Assembly: GCF_020532705.1 (NCBI RefSeq)
Contig: NZ_JAJAVD010000004.1
Coordinates: forward strand, 310,001-374,000
Direction of reading: 5' to 3'
Source: Methylobacillus caricis
GTDB taxonomy: Bacteria > Pseudomonadota > Gammaproteobacteria > Burkholderiales > Methylophilaceae
Length of the DNA: 64,000 bases
Position numbers and translations under genes: made by a program. Of this stretch, positions 1 to 8,962 are shown piece by piece. Each line of letters opens with the position of its first letter. Positions within the stretch are counted from its first letter, which is position 1. The notes beneath the pieces are model-generated. The model was not told where the DNA came from. It saw nothing but the letters and a program-made list of their open reading frames with translations, and ran no database searches.

Positions 1-2352
1 GCGCCCGCCGGTAGAAAAGTTATCCACCCTGGTCAGGCCCGGCACATATTCATAGTTCGCCACCAGGTAGATTTCATTGCCATTGATCGAGGCAGTGCTG
101 ATCAGACTGGAAGCTGCGCCAGTCGATGTCAGGGCATCACGCAGGATCAAGCGGCCTTGCAGGTAATTGATTTCATAGTCTTGAGCTGGAGCAAGCAGTT
201 TACGCTCGATGACCAGGCCGGAATCCCGGTCGCGCACTTCCACCCAGATACGTTCGGAACCCATGGTGAGCGCTTGATTGCGCAAGTAATAAAGCGATCC
301 GCCGGTGCCGCGGAATTCATCGCGAGCCCCCAGGGTGCCTGGATCTGCAGCAAACGCATCCACCTGCGTGGTTTTTTCACCATAACTTGTAGTGTTATCG
401 GAACGATACTTTGCATTGGCGCCATACAAGCCGCGTGAGTATTGCAACAGCTCTGTTCCGCTCCAGCTGGTCTTGAAGTTGCCCCACATCACATGGGAAT
501 CGCCTCGTGCCAGCTTGATGTAGAACTTGCCTTGGGTCGGCGCATCATCCACTGTCGTGCTGTCATCGCCATAGACCGGGTAATACAGGTCAGGGTTGAT
601 ATTACGCAACAGGTAGCGTGGATCCTTGGAGGAAAAATTGGAGAACAAGTGCTCCAGCGGCTGTTCTCTTGTATCTGCAGCAGCAGTAAGCAACCACTCT
701 CCCTTGACCTTTCCCTTCACATAGAACGCCCCACGGCCATCCACATGGCTGGAACCATCATAGTGTTGCGTATCACCGGTGACCAGTTGCGCCGGGCCGC
801 GTACATTGTTCTTGCCCGCAGTGATGTCACCGATCGCGATATAGAACCAGTCGTCATCGGCAATATTGAGGTTGCGGCGGAAGCTGGTGAACTCGCCGTC
901 CGGCTCGACCAGCTTGACCTCCACGCTGTTCGGGCCAGGCGGCATGATCTGCTTAATGGCAAAACGGCCATTAGCATCTACCGGCACGGTCAGGCCCAGC
1001 GTTTCTATTTTTTGTCCGGGCTGGATAAAGCGGCCATTCACGGTCACCGTGCCACCCTTGACCGGGATATTTCGCAGGCTGAGGCTGTTCTCGCCATAGC
1101 CAATCAGCTCCTCCTTGCCGTCCTGTAGGTCGCTGGTGATGCGTGGCGTCGTGCTGGAAAGGATTTCCAGCGGCTTCATCACGGTTTCATCATAACGTCC
1201 CTGCTCGTCATACACGCGCAGCAGGAACAGCACCTGCTCCACATCCTCCACCTTGGCTTGCCATTTTGTCACGCCGTTCCAGTCCACCGGCAATACCGCG
1301 AGCGGGGTTTCCTGTGGCTGTTGGCCTGGAGTGAACAGGCGGATTTCCGCCTTTTTGATCCATGGCAGGTAATTGGCCCAGGTACGGAATTCCGCCTCTT
1401 CGCCGCGTACCACGCCAAGGGTAGTGTTCCAGACATTCATCTGCGGCAAGGTGGAAAGGTTGTCGTAACGCACCTGGATATCGGCTTTTTCCAGTGCCAC
1501 ATCGGTGCAACGCTGACGGTCAGCTTCCAATGGCCCGTCATCCAGGCTCACAGGCTCGCCATCAATACTGATACGGAATGGCGCACCGGCCCTTGCCACG
1601 CTGGTGGCCTCACAGGCGCTGCGCACCGGCGGCGCAACTGCCACCGGCTCTGCCGGAATGATTTCTTTCTCGTCAAACCATACCCGGATAATCACGCGGC
1701 GGTTCTGCGCCATACCTGCCGGATTGTCGTTGCTGGCCACCGGCTGGCTCTCGCCATAGCCGCTGATGCTGAACTGGCTGTCATCCAGACCCAACTGCTG
1801 CTTGAGGAATGCCGCCACGGACAATGAACGAGCCTCGGACAAGCCCTGGTTATCGCGGAAAATCTTTTTCGCATTGGGCGACAGGCGTTGGTTATCGGTA
1901 TGCCCGGCAATATCAATGCGTATTCCCTGTTTGCCTTGCAGTTGCGCCGCCAGTTGTTCCAACTCGGCAATCGAGCTGGCCGTGAGGTCAGCCTTGCCGG
2001 ATTCGAAACGCGCAGCGCCGCTGTTTTCCACCAGGCGCGTAAACACCTGCGGCTCGGCCTGCGGCACATTAGCCGCCGCTGCACGCATGCGTTCCAGTGC
2101 GCTGCTGCTGATGCCGGAAGGCAGGGGATAACTGGTCGGCCCTTGCCGTTCAGCCGGAGAAGGCATGCCATGGAAATCCACGCGGCTGTTGTCAATACGC
2201 TTGCCTGTTTCCTGTTCGAAATCAGGAACCGGCATATCGCGTGTCGGCAACATCGATGCCGCATAGCCCCTGTCGCTTATCAGCAATGATTCCGCATTGG
2301 CCCCGCTCATCATCACACTGATGGCGATAGCAATTGCTCGCTTCTTCATCAT
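1..2352 (-). CDS. OmpA-domain outer-membrane protein (C-terminus beyond window)
   Basis: This is an open frame running off the left edge, with 784 codons visible and no in-frame stop in the stretches I checked. The start is ATG at 2352, overlapping the upstream stop codon as ATGA, so translation is coupled to the DUF11-repeat gene. An N-terminal signal peptide ends near residue 20 (SGANA). Residues about 110-225 form an OmpA C-terminal peptidoglycan-binding domain: IAGHTDNQ carries the family's Asp, LSEARSLSV carries its Arg, and AQNRRVIIRVW closes the domain. The remainder looks like extracytoplasmic and possibly beta-barrel sequence of unknown function. Placing the OmpA domain at the N-terminus, before a long downstream region, is unusual because it normally lies at the C-terminus. 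A role in anchoring the upstream repeat protein or linking outer membrane and wall is inferred. Confidence 0.8.
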   Translation of the reverse strand, partial: MMKKRAIAIAISVMMSGANAESLLISDRGYAASMLPTRDMPVPDFEQETGKRIDNSRVDFHGMPSPAERQGPTSYPLPSGISSSALERMRAAAANVPQAEPQVFTRLVENSGAARFESGKADLTASSIAELEQLAAQLQGKQGIRIDIAGHTDNQRLSPNAKKIFRDNQGLSEARSLSVAAFLKQQLGLDDSQFSISGYGESQPVASNDNPAGMAQNRRVIIRVWFDEKEIIPAEPVAVAPPVRSACEATSVARAGAPFRISIDGEPVSLDDGPLEADRQRCTDVALEKADIQVRYDNLSTLPQMNVWNTTLGVVRGEEAEFRTWANYLPWIKKAEIRLFTPGQQPQETPLAVLPVDWNGVTKWQAKVEDVEQVLFLLRVYDEQGRYDETVMKPLEILSSTTPRITSDLQDGKEELIGYGENSLSLRNIPVKGGTVTVNGRFIQPGQKIETLGLTVPVDANGRFAIKQIMPPGPNSVEVKLVEPDGEFTSFRRNLNIADDDWFYIAIGDITAGKNNVRGPAQLVTGDTQHYDGSSHVDGRGAFYVKGKVKGEWLLTAAADTREQPLEHLFSNFSSKDPRYLLRNINPDLYYPVYGDDSTTVDDAPTQGKFYIKLARGDSHVMWGNFKTSWSGTELLQYSRGLYGANAKYRSDNTTSYGEKTTQVDAFAADPGTLGARDEFRGTGGSLYYLRNQALTMGSERIWVEVRDRDSGLVIERKLLAPAQDYEINYLQGRLILRDALTSTGAASSLISTASINGNEIYLVANYEYVPGLTRVDNFSTGGR

Positions 2353-5300
2353 GGTTGCACCTCCACTGCTGTCTCGATGATCAGCGGGAAGGCTGCTTCA
2401 TCCTTATTATTCTTATGCGCGTCATGCCAGAGCTTGCGGGCAGCCTTGGCAACGCTGTCCAGGCGTTTCTTGGCGAGTTTTTCTCCCCCGCCGCCCGGGT
2501 CATAGGCAATGCGCAACACAGAAGGCCGGCCATCAAGCTGCTTGACCATATCGGCGAATGCCTGCTGCCATTGCGATTGAAGATCGGTACCGGCGGGGAC
2601 GAAGGCCTCATCATTGAGATCGAGCCTCACCACGCGGTGCACGGTAGCGCCAAAGTTGAGCTTGACCATCTTGCCTCGGGTCACGCGCACATCACGCGGA
2701 TTTTCGGTGGTGACGCGATAACCGGAAGGCAGGGTGCGCTCGTCCAGCTTCATGACGAAGTTGGCGCCGCGGTCCATATTGGGAATGTCGGCACAAGTGA
2801 CGTGGAAGCGTCCCTCGGCATCAGTGGTGACCAGCAGACCGCGCGCGGTCACCACGCGGACATTGGCAATACCGGGCTCGCCCTGGTCCTGGTAGCCATT
2901 GGCATTCTTGTCGTCAAATACCTTGCCGATGATGTCGGAACAATCGAAGGTGGGATCAGGCGTGACCCTGACGGTGGCGGAGCCGATGTTGGAAACCAAG
3001 GTGTCCACCAGGCCGTTTTGCGCCCATGCCTGATTGACATATTCACCTTCTCCCACACCGGTACCCACTACCAGAATCAGCTTGTAGGTCTTGCTTTCTC
3101 CTGCAGCGAAGGTCTGGTTCTTCCAGGTCAGGTCGCGCCCATTCACTTCAGGCTCAATCCTCACCGCATTGACCGAGGCAGAACCACTGCGATACTTGAA
3201 GCCAGGCGGCAAACGGTCAGTGATATCAATATTGGCAATATTGACTGTGCTGGTTGCAGTGATGATGTATGGCACCAGATCACCTCGCACCACATTGACT
3301 AGCGGAGTCACTTTGGTAATCGTGATGATGCCGCCCATGATGGGATCAAGCGGAATATGATTATTGACCAACTCGGCAGAAGAGGCTGGGTCAAGGGTAA
3401 AACTGAAATAATACCGAGTCGCCGCTGCAGCCAGGGCGCCGCTGCCGTTTGCAAATGAACCATCACTGCTGGTTGTGGCGCAAGTGGCTGGATCATGCGG
3501 CCCAATCCCGACTGCAGGAGCCCCATCGTTTTGCTGCACCAATACGGGATCGGGAGTGCTGGCAACCTGCAACGTGGCATTACACACCGGAATCATATTG
3601 GATGGCTGCGGGATGTAATTTGCCGGATAACTGGTAATCGCCAGTGTATACAAGCCTGCCGGAGCAGTTGGATTCAGCAGGAACTGGTACCCTCCATCAA
3701 CTCCTGTTGTCTGTGAGGCATTGCCGCTGACCAGGTGTGCTGCAGGAGTAAAGCCGGCCGGGCCAGTAATGCTGACCACCGCGCCTGCTACGGGCTGGCG
3801 TGTGACAGCATCATAGACCACCCCTGCCGGGTCGAGCGGCAAGCTATGCTCGGTGATATTGTCCCCATCGGCAAGCGTGATGCCGCTCAGGCTGCCGTCA
3901 AGATTGCTGGCGCCAGCGGGGTTGCTTGTGGCATTCACCACACCGTTATCGAATGCCAGTCCACGCTCATTGGGTCGTGCCTGGCCAAAGATCAGGCCAT
4001 TTGTTGGGTGCCGGAACCGTACCTGATAACCAGGGCCTGGAGGCAGGTTTGTAAAGCTGTAGGCGCCAGTGGCACTGGTTGTGGTACTGGCTACGAGGAT
4101 GCCATTACGCAACAACTCCACAACCCAGCCGCTTTGTGGCTTATCCAACGCATCCGGGCTAATGCCATCAAAGGAGCGATCATGATTGCCATCCAGCCAG
4201 ACATGGCCGCTCAGGCTTGCACTCCCCGCTGTACTGGCAATTTCGCCAAAGTTATAACCACTGCCACTGGAGGTCAGCACCACGGTAAAAGTGTCAGAGC
4301 CTGTGGGCAATACAGTGCCGGCACTGCCCTGGGTTGCACCTAGCGAGCCGACCTGGTCCTTGCCATCTGTATAACCGCCAGGCTGCGTTTCTGTGATCGT
4401 ATAGCCAGAGCCATTCGATGGTGGCAGGCTGGTAAAGGTATAGGAGCCATCTACGCCGGTCTGGATTACGCAACTCGGCAGGGTGCTATTGTTCTGGGTA
4501 CGGATAGTTGCCAGAACGGTACAGATGTCCTCACCATTGGCCGTAGTTCCGGAAAGGGTGATAGTCGCCCCTTCGATACCCAGTTCGCCCGGATCGGCCA
4601 GGCCATTGTCGTTGACATCGATGTACACACGTCCAGACAAGCTCAGGTTGTTAGGAGCAATGTCGGAACGCAGGGTAGTCGTTTCGTCTTCGGTATTGTT
4701 GGTGAGATTGCTGTCGTTCTCATTGGCAGACACTACCGCCACGCTATACATCACATCCCCGGTGACGGCTGGGGTTGTCAGCATGCGCACCGAGAGGTAA
4801 CGGTTGCGATATTCACCATTGGCGATGCTGGATGCGCTACCACTATAGGTACATGTCACCGTCAAGGTATTGGGGCCGGTCACCTCGCTACCGATGTTGT
4901 TACAGATGCTGCCAGCCGGAGGCCCCATCACAGCGCTATCCCCAAGGAAGCGCACGGTTTTTCCACTTGGCGGGGTAATGGCATAGGTGAATTTGAGGCC
5001 CGTCGCCACCGATGGGCCATTGTTCACCATGTTGATGGTATAAATCACATCATTCTGGGCGTTGTCACCATCGTTGCTGCTGTCATAACCCAGCGGATCG
5101 ACGTTATCGAGGTTATTCACCAGAAGATCGATAGCGGCGGCCTCTACAGTCAGCGTTGCACTCTTGCTGTTGTTGCCTCCATCGGTACCGTCCACATTCT
5201 CGGCAGTCGTAGTGCTGATACGCGCAGTGTTGCTGATACCCCATGTCTGGCCACTGGTTTGCCCAACCTTCCAGTTTGGGCGTACCAGTATCTCTACCGT

Positions 5301-7868
5301 GCGTTGCTCGCCATTGGAGAGATTGCCGCCCTGGCAGGTCAGTGTAGGCGTTGAACCAGCGCCATAACTCTGGCCAGCCACCAAACCGCTACAAGTCGGG
5401 CTACCCGAAGTCCAGGCTACAGGGGTGACGGAAAGAACGGTGAAGCCTGGATCGGCCGCATTGACCACAAAGCTGTCACTGACCGTGACTGACTGTGCCG
5501 CAGAAGGCCCATTATTACGGAAGGTCAACACATAACTGACATCAGTACCGGCACGCGCTGTTGCAGGCGTCACTATTTTTGACACCATTTCCACATCAGC
5601 AATCGGATCGATGACGACATTGACCGAGGCTGAATTATTGGCGGTGTTGATATCACCCTGGGTGGTGGATGACACACTGGCTGTATTGGTATGGTTACCA
5701 GCCGCAAGCGGGCGGGCGACCGGAATGGTCAATGTCGCAGTATCACCCTGCTTCAGCCTGGTGCCTGGTGCCTGCGTACATTGCAACACAGAGGTATCCA
5801 CCATGGCGCAGGTGAAAGTGGCATCGGAACCATTGGCAGTTGTCACAGCGACGATATTCACCAGGGACAGGGTTGTTCCTGATACCCATCCAGGGATGGG
5901 ATCCCTGACGACAATATTTTCGGCATCGACCGTCGCCGTATTATTCTGCACCACCAGGGTATAGGTCATGGTGGACTCGTTGGCCTCAAGCCTGGTGCCG
6001 ACACCACCCGCCGTTGTTGCAGACTTGGTAATGGACAGATCAACCGAATTCGTGGTTTGGGTCACCCCTGCACTGGCTTGGATGGTCTTGACCGGATACC
6101 AGCAATTCTGGCCTGAATCACATGCAACTTCGGCAGTATTGGTCGCACTGTAGGCTGTGCCCTTGACCTTGGAACGGGTAACAATGATCAAGGGAGTTGT
6201 ATTGGCGCTGACCCCCAGTGTATGCCGGTAGGTACAAGTCACCTGCGATACCGCTGGATCAAGACTGGTGCCGCTTGTTACATTGGTACAGCTCCAGTCC
6301 GCGGCAGCGGAATAACTCACGAACTCCTCATCCGCCGGCACAATGGTGTCAATCACTTGCACGGTGTCTGCAGCGGCTGCCAATGGCCCGCTGTTTGCCA
6401 CACGCAGGGTGCTGTTGATAAGCTGTCCCTCGGCTACCGGGTTGGGGCTACGCGACTTGCTGATGGAAAGGCCAGCGCCATTTGGCCCCACATTCAAGGG
6501 AATAGTCGATTGATTGTTGCTCAGGTCAGGATCATCGGGATTGCCCCCGTTGTGAGCTATTGAGGCAGTCAGGCTATAAGAGGTAATCCCGGTTGTTTCT
6601 TGTGGGGCCTTGGCCACAATCACAATCTGATTGCTTCGGTCAGCTGCATAATTCTGGGTGTTGTCACAATGGACGGTAATGCCTGTGCCCACCGTGCCGG
6701 AGGTTGTACAAGCAGCCCAGCCGCTACCACTCGGTGTTGCCGACACATAATCAAAACCTGGCGGTAATTGATAGGTGACATTGACTCCGTTGGTTGCATC
6801 GCTAGGGCCATTATTGCTTGCCTGTAGAGTGAATGTCACATTCTGCTCAGATGCCACCAGCGAGGCATTTGCAGTCTGTACAACCTGCAAGTCAGCACCT
6901 GGGCTAATGGTGACAGGAGGTGCTGAAACCAGTTGGTTGTTGTTTGGTTCTGGATCTGCCGTCGAAGAGGAAATACGAGGCGTGATCGTCACATTGCCGG
7001 ACGCCACGTCCACTACCGTGGTGACCAGATTCAACGCTGAGAAGGTGCCTCCGGAAGCAATCAATGAAGCAGCCGCGCAAGTCACGACCTGACCGCTGGC
7101 AGTACAATTAAAGCCCCCACCACTGCCAGAAACAAATTGTAGCGACCCTGGCAATTCCACGACTATTTGAGGATTAATCGCGTCATTAGGACCATTGCTG
7201 CCACCACTGATGCTCCAGTTGAGCGTACCTCCACCGACAACCGGATTTGGTGTACCCGTTACACTACTGATATAGACATCTGCACCGTTATTGATGGTGG
7301 TATTTTGGGTAGCAGTGTTATTGCTGGTGCTGCTTCCGGAACTTTCATTGGCAGCTGACACCACTGCTGTCACCTGAATGGTAGCGGGTGTCGCACCGCC
7401 AGTGCTTACAATCAAGTCGACATCTGTACTAGCTTGGGCAGGAAAACTGCCAGTATAGGTACAGAGCATGTCGCTACCATCAATGACGCACGTGCCACCC
7501 ACCATGGCCGCCTGAGGGTTCGTGACTCCTGCAGGTATTGCTATCCTGACCTCCACCCCGGTTGCGGGGTCGGTGCCATTGTTGCTAACCCTGATGTCAT
7601 ATCTCACATTGCTGCCGCGTGGCGCCGGATCCGGAGAATCGCTCAGGTTTGAAATCAGCACATCCACATTCGCCATGGCGGGCAGGGCCACCATGGCTAA
7701 CATGACAAATAGCAGCTTCTGCAAGACTGTCCACTTGGACTTCACATTAGCCTTGGCAGCGGCAATAGATGCCTCACGCCTCCCTTTCAGCCAATGCTGT
7801 ATGCCATGCCATTTTGTCGCTACGGAAGACGCATTCTCCGCACGTCCACATTTTTTATTGATATGCAC
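2349..7868 (-). CDS. DUF11/SdrD_B-repeat secreted surface protein
   Basis: This is a large exported protein of 1839 aa. The start is GTG at 7868, supported by a GGGAG ribosome site a few bases upstream. The N-terminus is long: about 45 mostly basic residues precede a hydrophobic core, with likely cleavage after ALPAMA (residue 66), resembling an extended signal peptide. The body is a chain of immunoglobulin-like DUF11 repeats, recognisable by recurring patterns such as YDIRVSNNGTDPATGVEV and VSYVLTFRNNGPSAAQSV. SdrD_B-like units follow (VYIDVNDNGLADPGELGIEG, VFDDKNANGYQDQGEPGI). The C-terminal ~100 residues are charged and non-repetitive. It forms an operon with the OmpA-domain gene downstream. 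Function is probably adhesive or structural at the cell surface, by analogy with other DUF11 proteins; no enzymatic motif is visible. Confidence 0.82.
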   Translation of the reverse strand: MHINKKCGRAENASSVATKWHGIQHWLKGRREASIAAAKANVKSKWTVLQKLLFVMLAMVALPAMANVDVLISNLSDSPDPAPRGSNVRYDIRVSNNGTDPATGVEVRIAIPAGVTNPQAAMVGGTCVIDGSDMLCTYTGSFPAQASTDVDLIVSTGGATPATIQVTAVVSAANESSGSSTSNNTATQNTTINNGADVYISSVTGTPNPVVGGGTLNWSISGGSNGPNDAINPQIVVELPGSLQFVSGSGGGFNCTASGQVVTCAAASLIASGGTFSALNLVTTVVDVASGNVTITPRISSSTADPEPNNNQLVSAPPVTISPGADLQVVQTANASLVASEQNVTFTLQASNNGPSDATNGVNVTYQLPPGFDYVSATPSGSGWAACTTSGTVGTGITVHCDNTQNYAADRSNQIVIVAKAPQETTGITSYSLTASIAHNGGNPDDPDLSNNQSTIPLNVGPNGAGLSISKSRSPNPVAEGQLINSTLRVANSGPLAAAADTVQVIDTIVPADEEFVSYSAAADWSCTNVTSGTSLDPAVSQVTCTYRHTLGVSANTTPLIIVTRSKVKGTAYSATNTAEVACDSGQNCWYPVKTIQASAGVTQTTNSVDLSITKSATTAGGVGTRLEANESTMTYTLVVQNNTATVDAENIVVRDPIPGWVSGTTLSLVNIVAVTTANGSDATFTCAMVDTSVLQCTQAPGTRLKQGDTATLTIPVARPLAAGNHTNTASVSSTTQGDINTANNSASVNVVIDPIADVEMVSKIVTPATARAGTDVSYVLTFRNNGPSAAQSVTVSDSFVVNAADPGFTVLSVTPVAWTSGSPTCSGLVAGQSYGAGSTPTLTCQGGNLSNGEQRTVEILVRPNWKVGQTSGQTWGISNTARISTTTAENVDGTDGGNNSKSATLTVEAAAIDLLVNNLDNVDPLGYDSSNDGDNAQNDVIYTINMVNNGPSVATGLKFTYAITPPSGKTVRFLGDSAVMGPPAGSICNNIGSEVTGPNTLTVTCTYSGSASSIANGEYRNRYLSVRMLTTPAVTGDVMYSVAVVSANENDSNLTNNTEDETTTLRSDIAPNNLSLSGRVYIDVNDNGLADPGELGIEGATITLSGTTANGEDICTVLATIRTQNNSTLPSCVIQTGVDGSYTFTSLPPSNGSGYTITETQPGGYTDGKDQVGSLGATQGSAGTVLPTGSDTFTVVLTSSGSGYNFGEIASTAGSASLSGHVWLDGNHDRSFDGISPDALDKPQSGWVVELLRNGILVASTTTSATGAYSFTNLPPGPGYQVRFRHPTNGLIFGQARPNERGLAFDNGVVNATSNPAGASNLDGSLSGITLADGDNITEHSLPLDPAGVVYDAVTRQPVAGAVVSITGPAGFTPAAHLVSGNASQTTGVDGGYQFLLNPTAPAGLYTLAITSYPANYIPQPSNMIPVCNATLQVASTPDPVLVQQNDGAPAVGIGPHDPATCATTSSDGSFANGSGALAAAATRYYFSFTLDPASSAELVNNHIPLDPIMGGIITITKVTPLVNVVRGDLVPYIITATSTVNIANIDITDRLPPGFKYRSGSASVNAVRIEPEVNGRDLTWKNQTFAAGESKTYKLILVVGTGVGEGEYVNQAWAQNGLVDTLVSNIGSATVRVTPDPTFDCSDIIGKVFDDKNANGYQDQGEPGIANVRVVTARGLLVTTDAEGRFHVTCADIPNMDRGANFVMKLDERTLPSGYRVTTENPRDVRVTRGKMVKLNFGATVHRVVRLDLNDEAFVPAGTDLQSQWQQAFADMVKQLDGRPSVLRIAYDPGGGGEKLAKKRLDSVAKAARKLWHDAHKNNKDEAAFPLIIETAVEVQP

Positions 7869-8121
7869 AAACTTCTCCCAACACTCACAATTTCTGAATG
7901 CATTACCTTCTTGCCGAATTGGCTGCCTTTTGAAAGCTGGGAAAATTTATCCATGTTCATAATATGGTTCATTGACAGTTACTCACCTAAACTCACATTT
8001 ATTCACACCACATCATTGCCTAACAAGGGGACGAAATCGCCCAAAAGCTTTGCAGCGAGTGGACACAAGCAGGAGCATGTAAACGCTAAGGCCTTAACTT
8101 GCTGGATGGATTGGAAAGCTG

Positions 8122-8143
8122 GATTAGTACGAACGGACTAATC
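8122..8143. promoter_or_regulatory. TAGTCC-N4-GNACTA palindrome, candidate regulator site
   Basis: This is a 22-bp imperfect palindrome. Half-sites on the minus strand are GATTAGTCC and its partner GTACTAATC, with 9 of 11 paired positions matching. No T-run follows it on the minus strand, so it is not a terminator of the response-regulator gene that ends at 8157. It lies about 255 bp upstream of the DUF11-repeat gene. The same core recurs at 14367, 34911 and 35997. Confidence 0.5.
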
Positions 8144-8156
8144 AAAAGAGAGAGGG

Positions 8157-8906
8157 CTAGATAAAGATACAGCGAGCAGTGAATGAAAAGCCAAATCCTG
8201 GCAAAGCCTTGATAGGCAGCAATTCACCAGTGATCGCCTTGCCTTTTCGTCGCAGGCGGGAAATGATGACTTCCACACGATGAAAGTCGAAATCATCAAT
8301 TTCGCCACCAAACGCGTGAATAATATGGGCCCTTGGCACGGGTTCCCCACACTTTTCGACCAGGCGGCTCAGGAATGTGTATTCCTTGGGCGTGAGTGGA
8401 ACGGAGAGCCCTTCTGGAGAAATGAGCGTCCAATATGCACGGTCGAGTTTCCATACCCCGGAAGAAGAAGGCTCTTCTTCTGATGATGCATGGACTACTG
8501 GTTGCTGTGGCATGTGCGCCATTGGCTGCCCCTGCAAACGACGCGCCAAGGACAACAATACCGAAGCAAGCTCCTTGAGATCGACAGGCTTGACCATATA
8601 GGCATCTGCTCCGTCATTGAGCCCTTGTAACCGGTCATCCAGGCTGCCACGTGCAGTCAACATGACAATGCCCATATTGCCTGAAGCCCGCAGGTAACGG
8701 AGGATGGATAAGCCATCCTCCCCAGGCAGGCCGATATCAAGGACGACAATATCGTATTTTGTGTTCACCAGCTCGCGATAAAGACCTGCAGCATCAGCAA
8801 CGCCCGTGGCATCAATACCCAACGCACGCAATCCAAGCTCTGTTTCTTCTCTCAGGTCGAAATCATCCTCGACCAGAATGACGCGTAAATCGGTAGAGTT
8901 ATTCAC
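8157..8906 (-). CDS. OmpR-family response regulator
   Basis: This is a cytoplasmic DNA-binding regulator of a two-component system. An N-terminal receiver domain shows the acidic pocket (LVEDD), the phospho-acceptor Asp in VVLDIGLPGEDG, the conserved Thr in MLTARGS and the Lys in YMVKPVD. A proline/serine-rich linker leads to a C-terminal winged-helix (Trans_reg_C) domain (VPLTPKEYTFLSRL ... RVEVIISRLRRK). I chose the GTG at 8906, which gives the compact start MNNSTDLRVILVEDD. A TTG at 8927 would add seven residues. It is divergent from the histidine kinase gene 56 bp away, its presumed partner. Its targets are unknown. Confidence 0.85.
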   Translation of the reverse strand: MNNSTDLRVILVEDDFDLREETELGLRALGIDATGVADAAGLYRELVNTKYDIVVLDIGLPGEDGLSILRYLRASGNMGIVMLTARGSLDDRLQGLNDGADAYMVKPVDLKELASVLLSLARRLQGQPMAHMPQQPVVHASSEEEPSSSGVWKLDRAYWTLISPEGLSVPLTPKEYTFLSRLVEKCGEPVPRAHIIHAFGGEIDDFDFHRVEVIISRLRRKGKAITGELLPIKALPGFGFSFTARCIFI

Positions 8907-8962
8907 TTTTAAGTATAGAATCCACAAAAACCAATATCATCGATGATGAACACAATATACCC

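Noticed and set aside
442-1128. 228-aa open frame on the plus strand
   Set aside because: It is antisense to the OmpA-domain gene, whose frame has signal peptide and domain motifs; the plus frame has no recognisable features.
2334-3302. 322-aa open frame on the plus strand
   Set aside because: It is the mirror of the DUF11-repeat gene's 3' part and shows no signal, domain or ribosome site.
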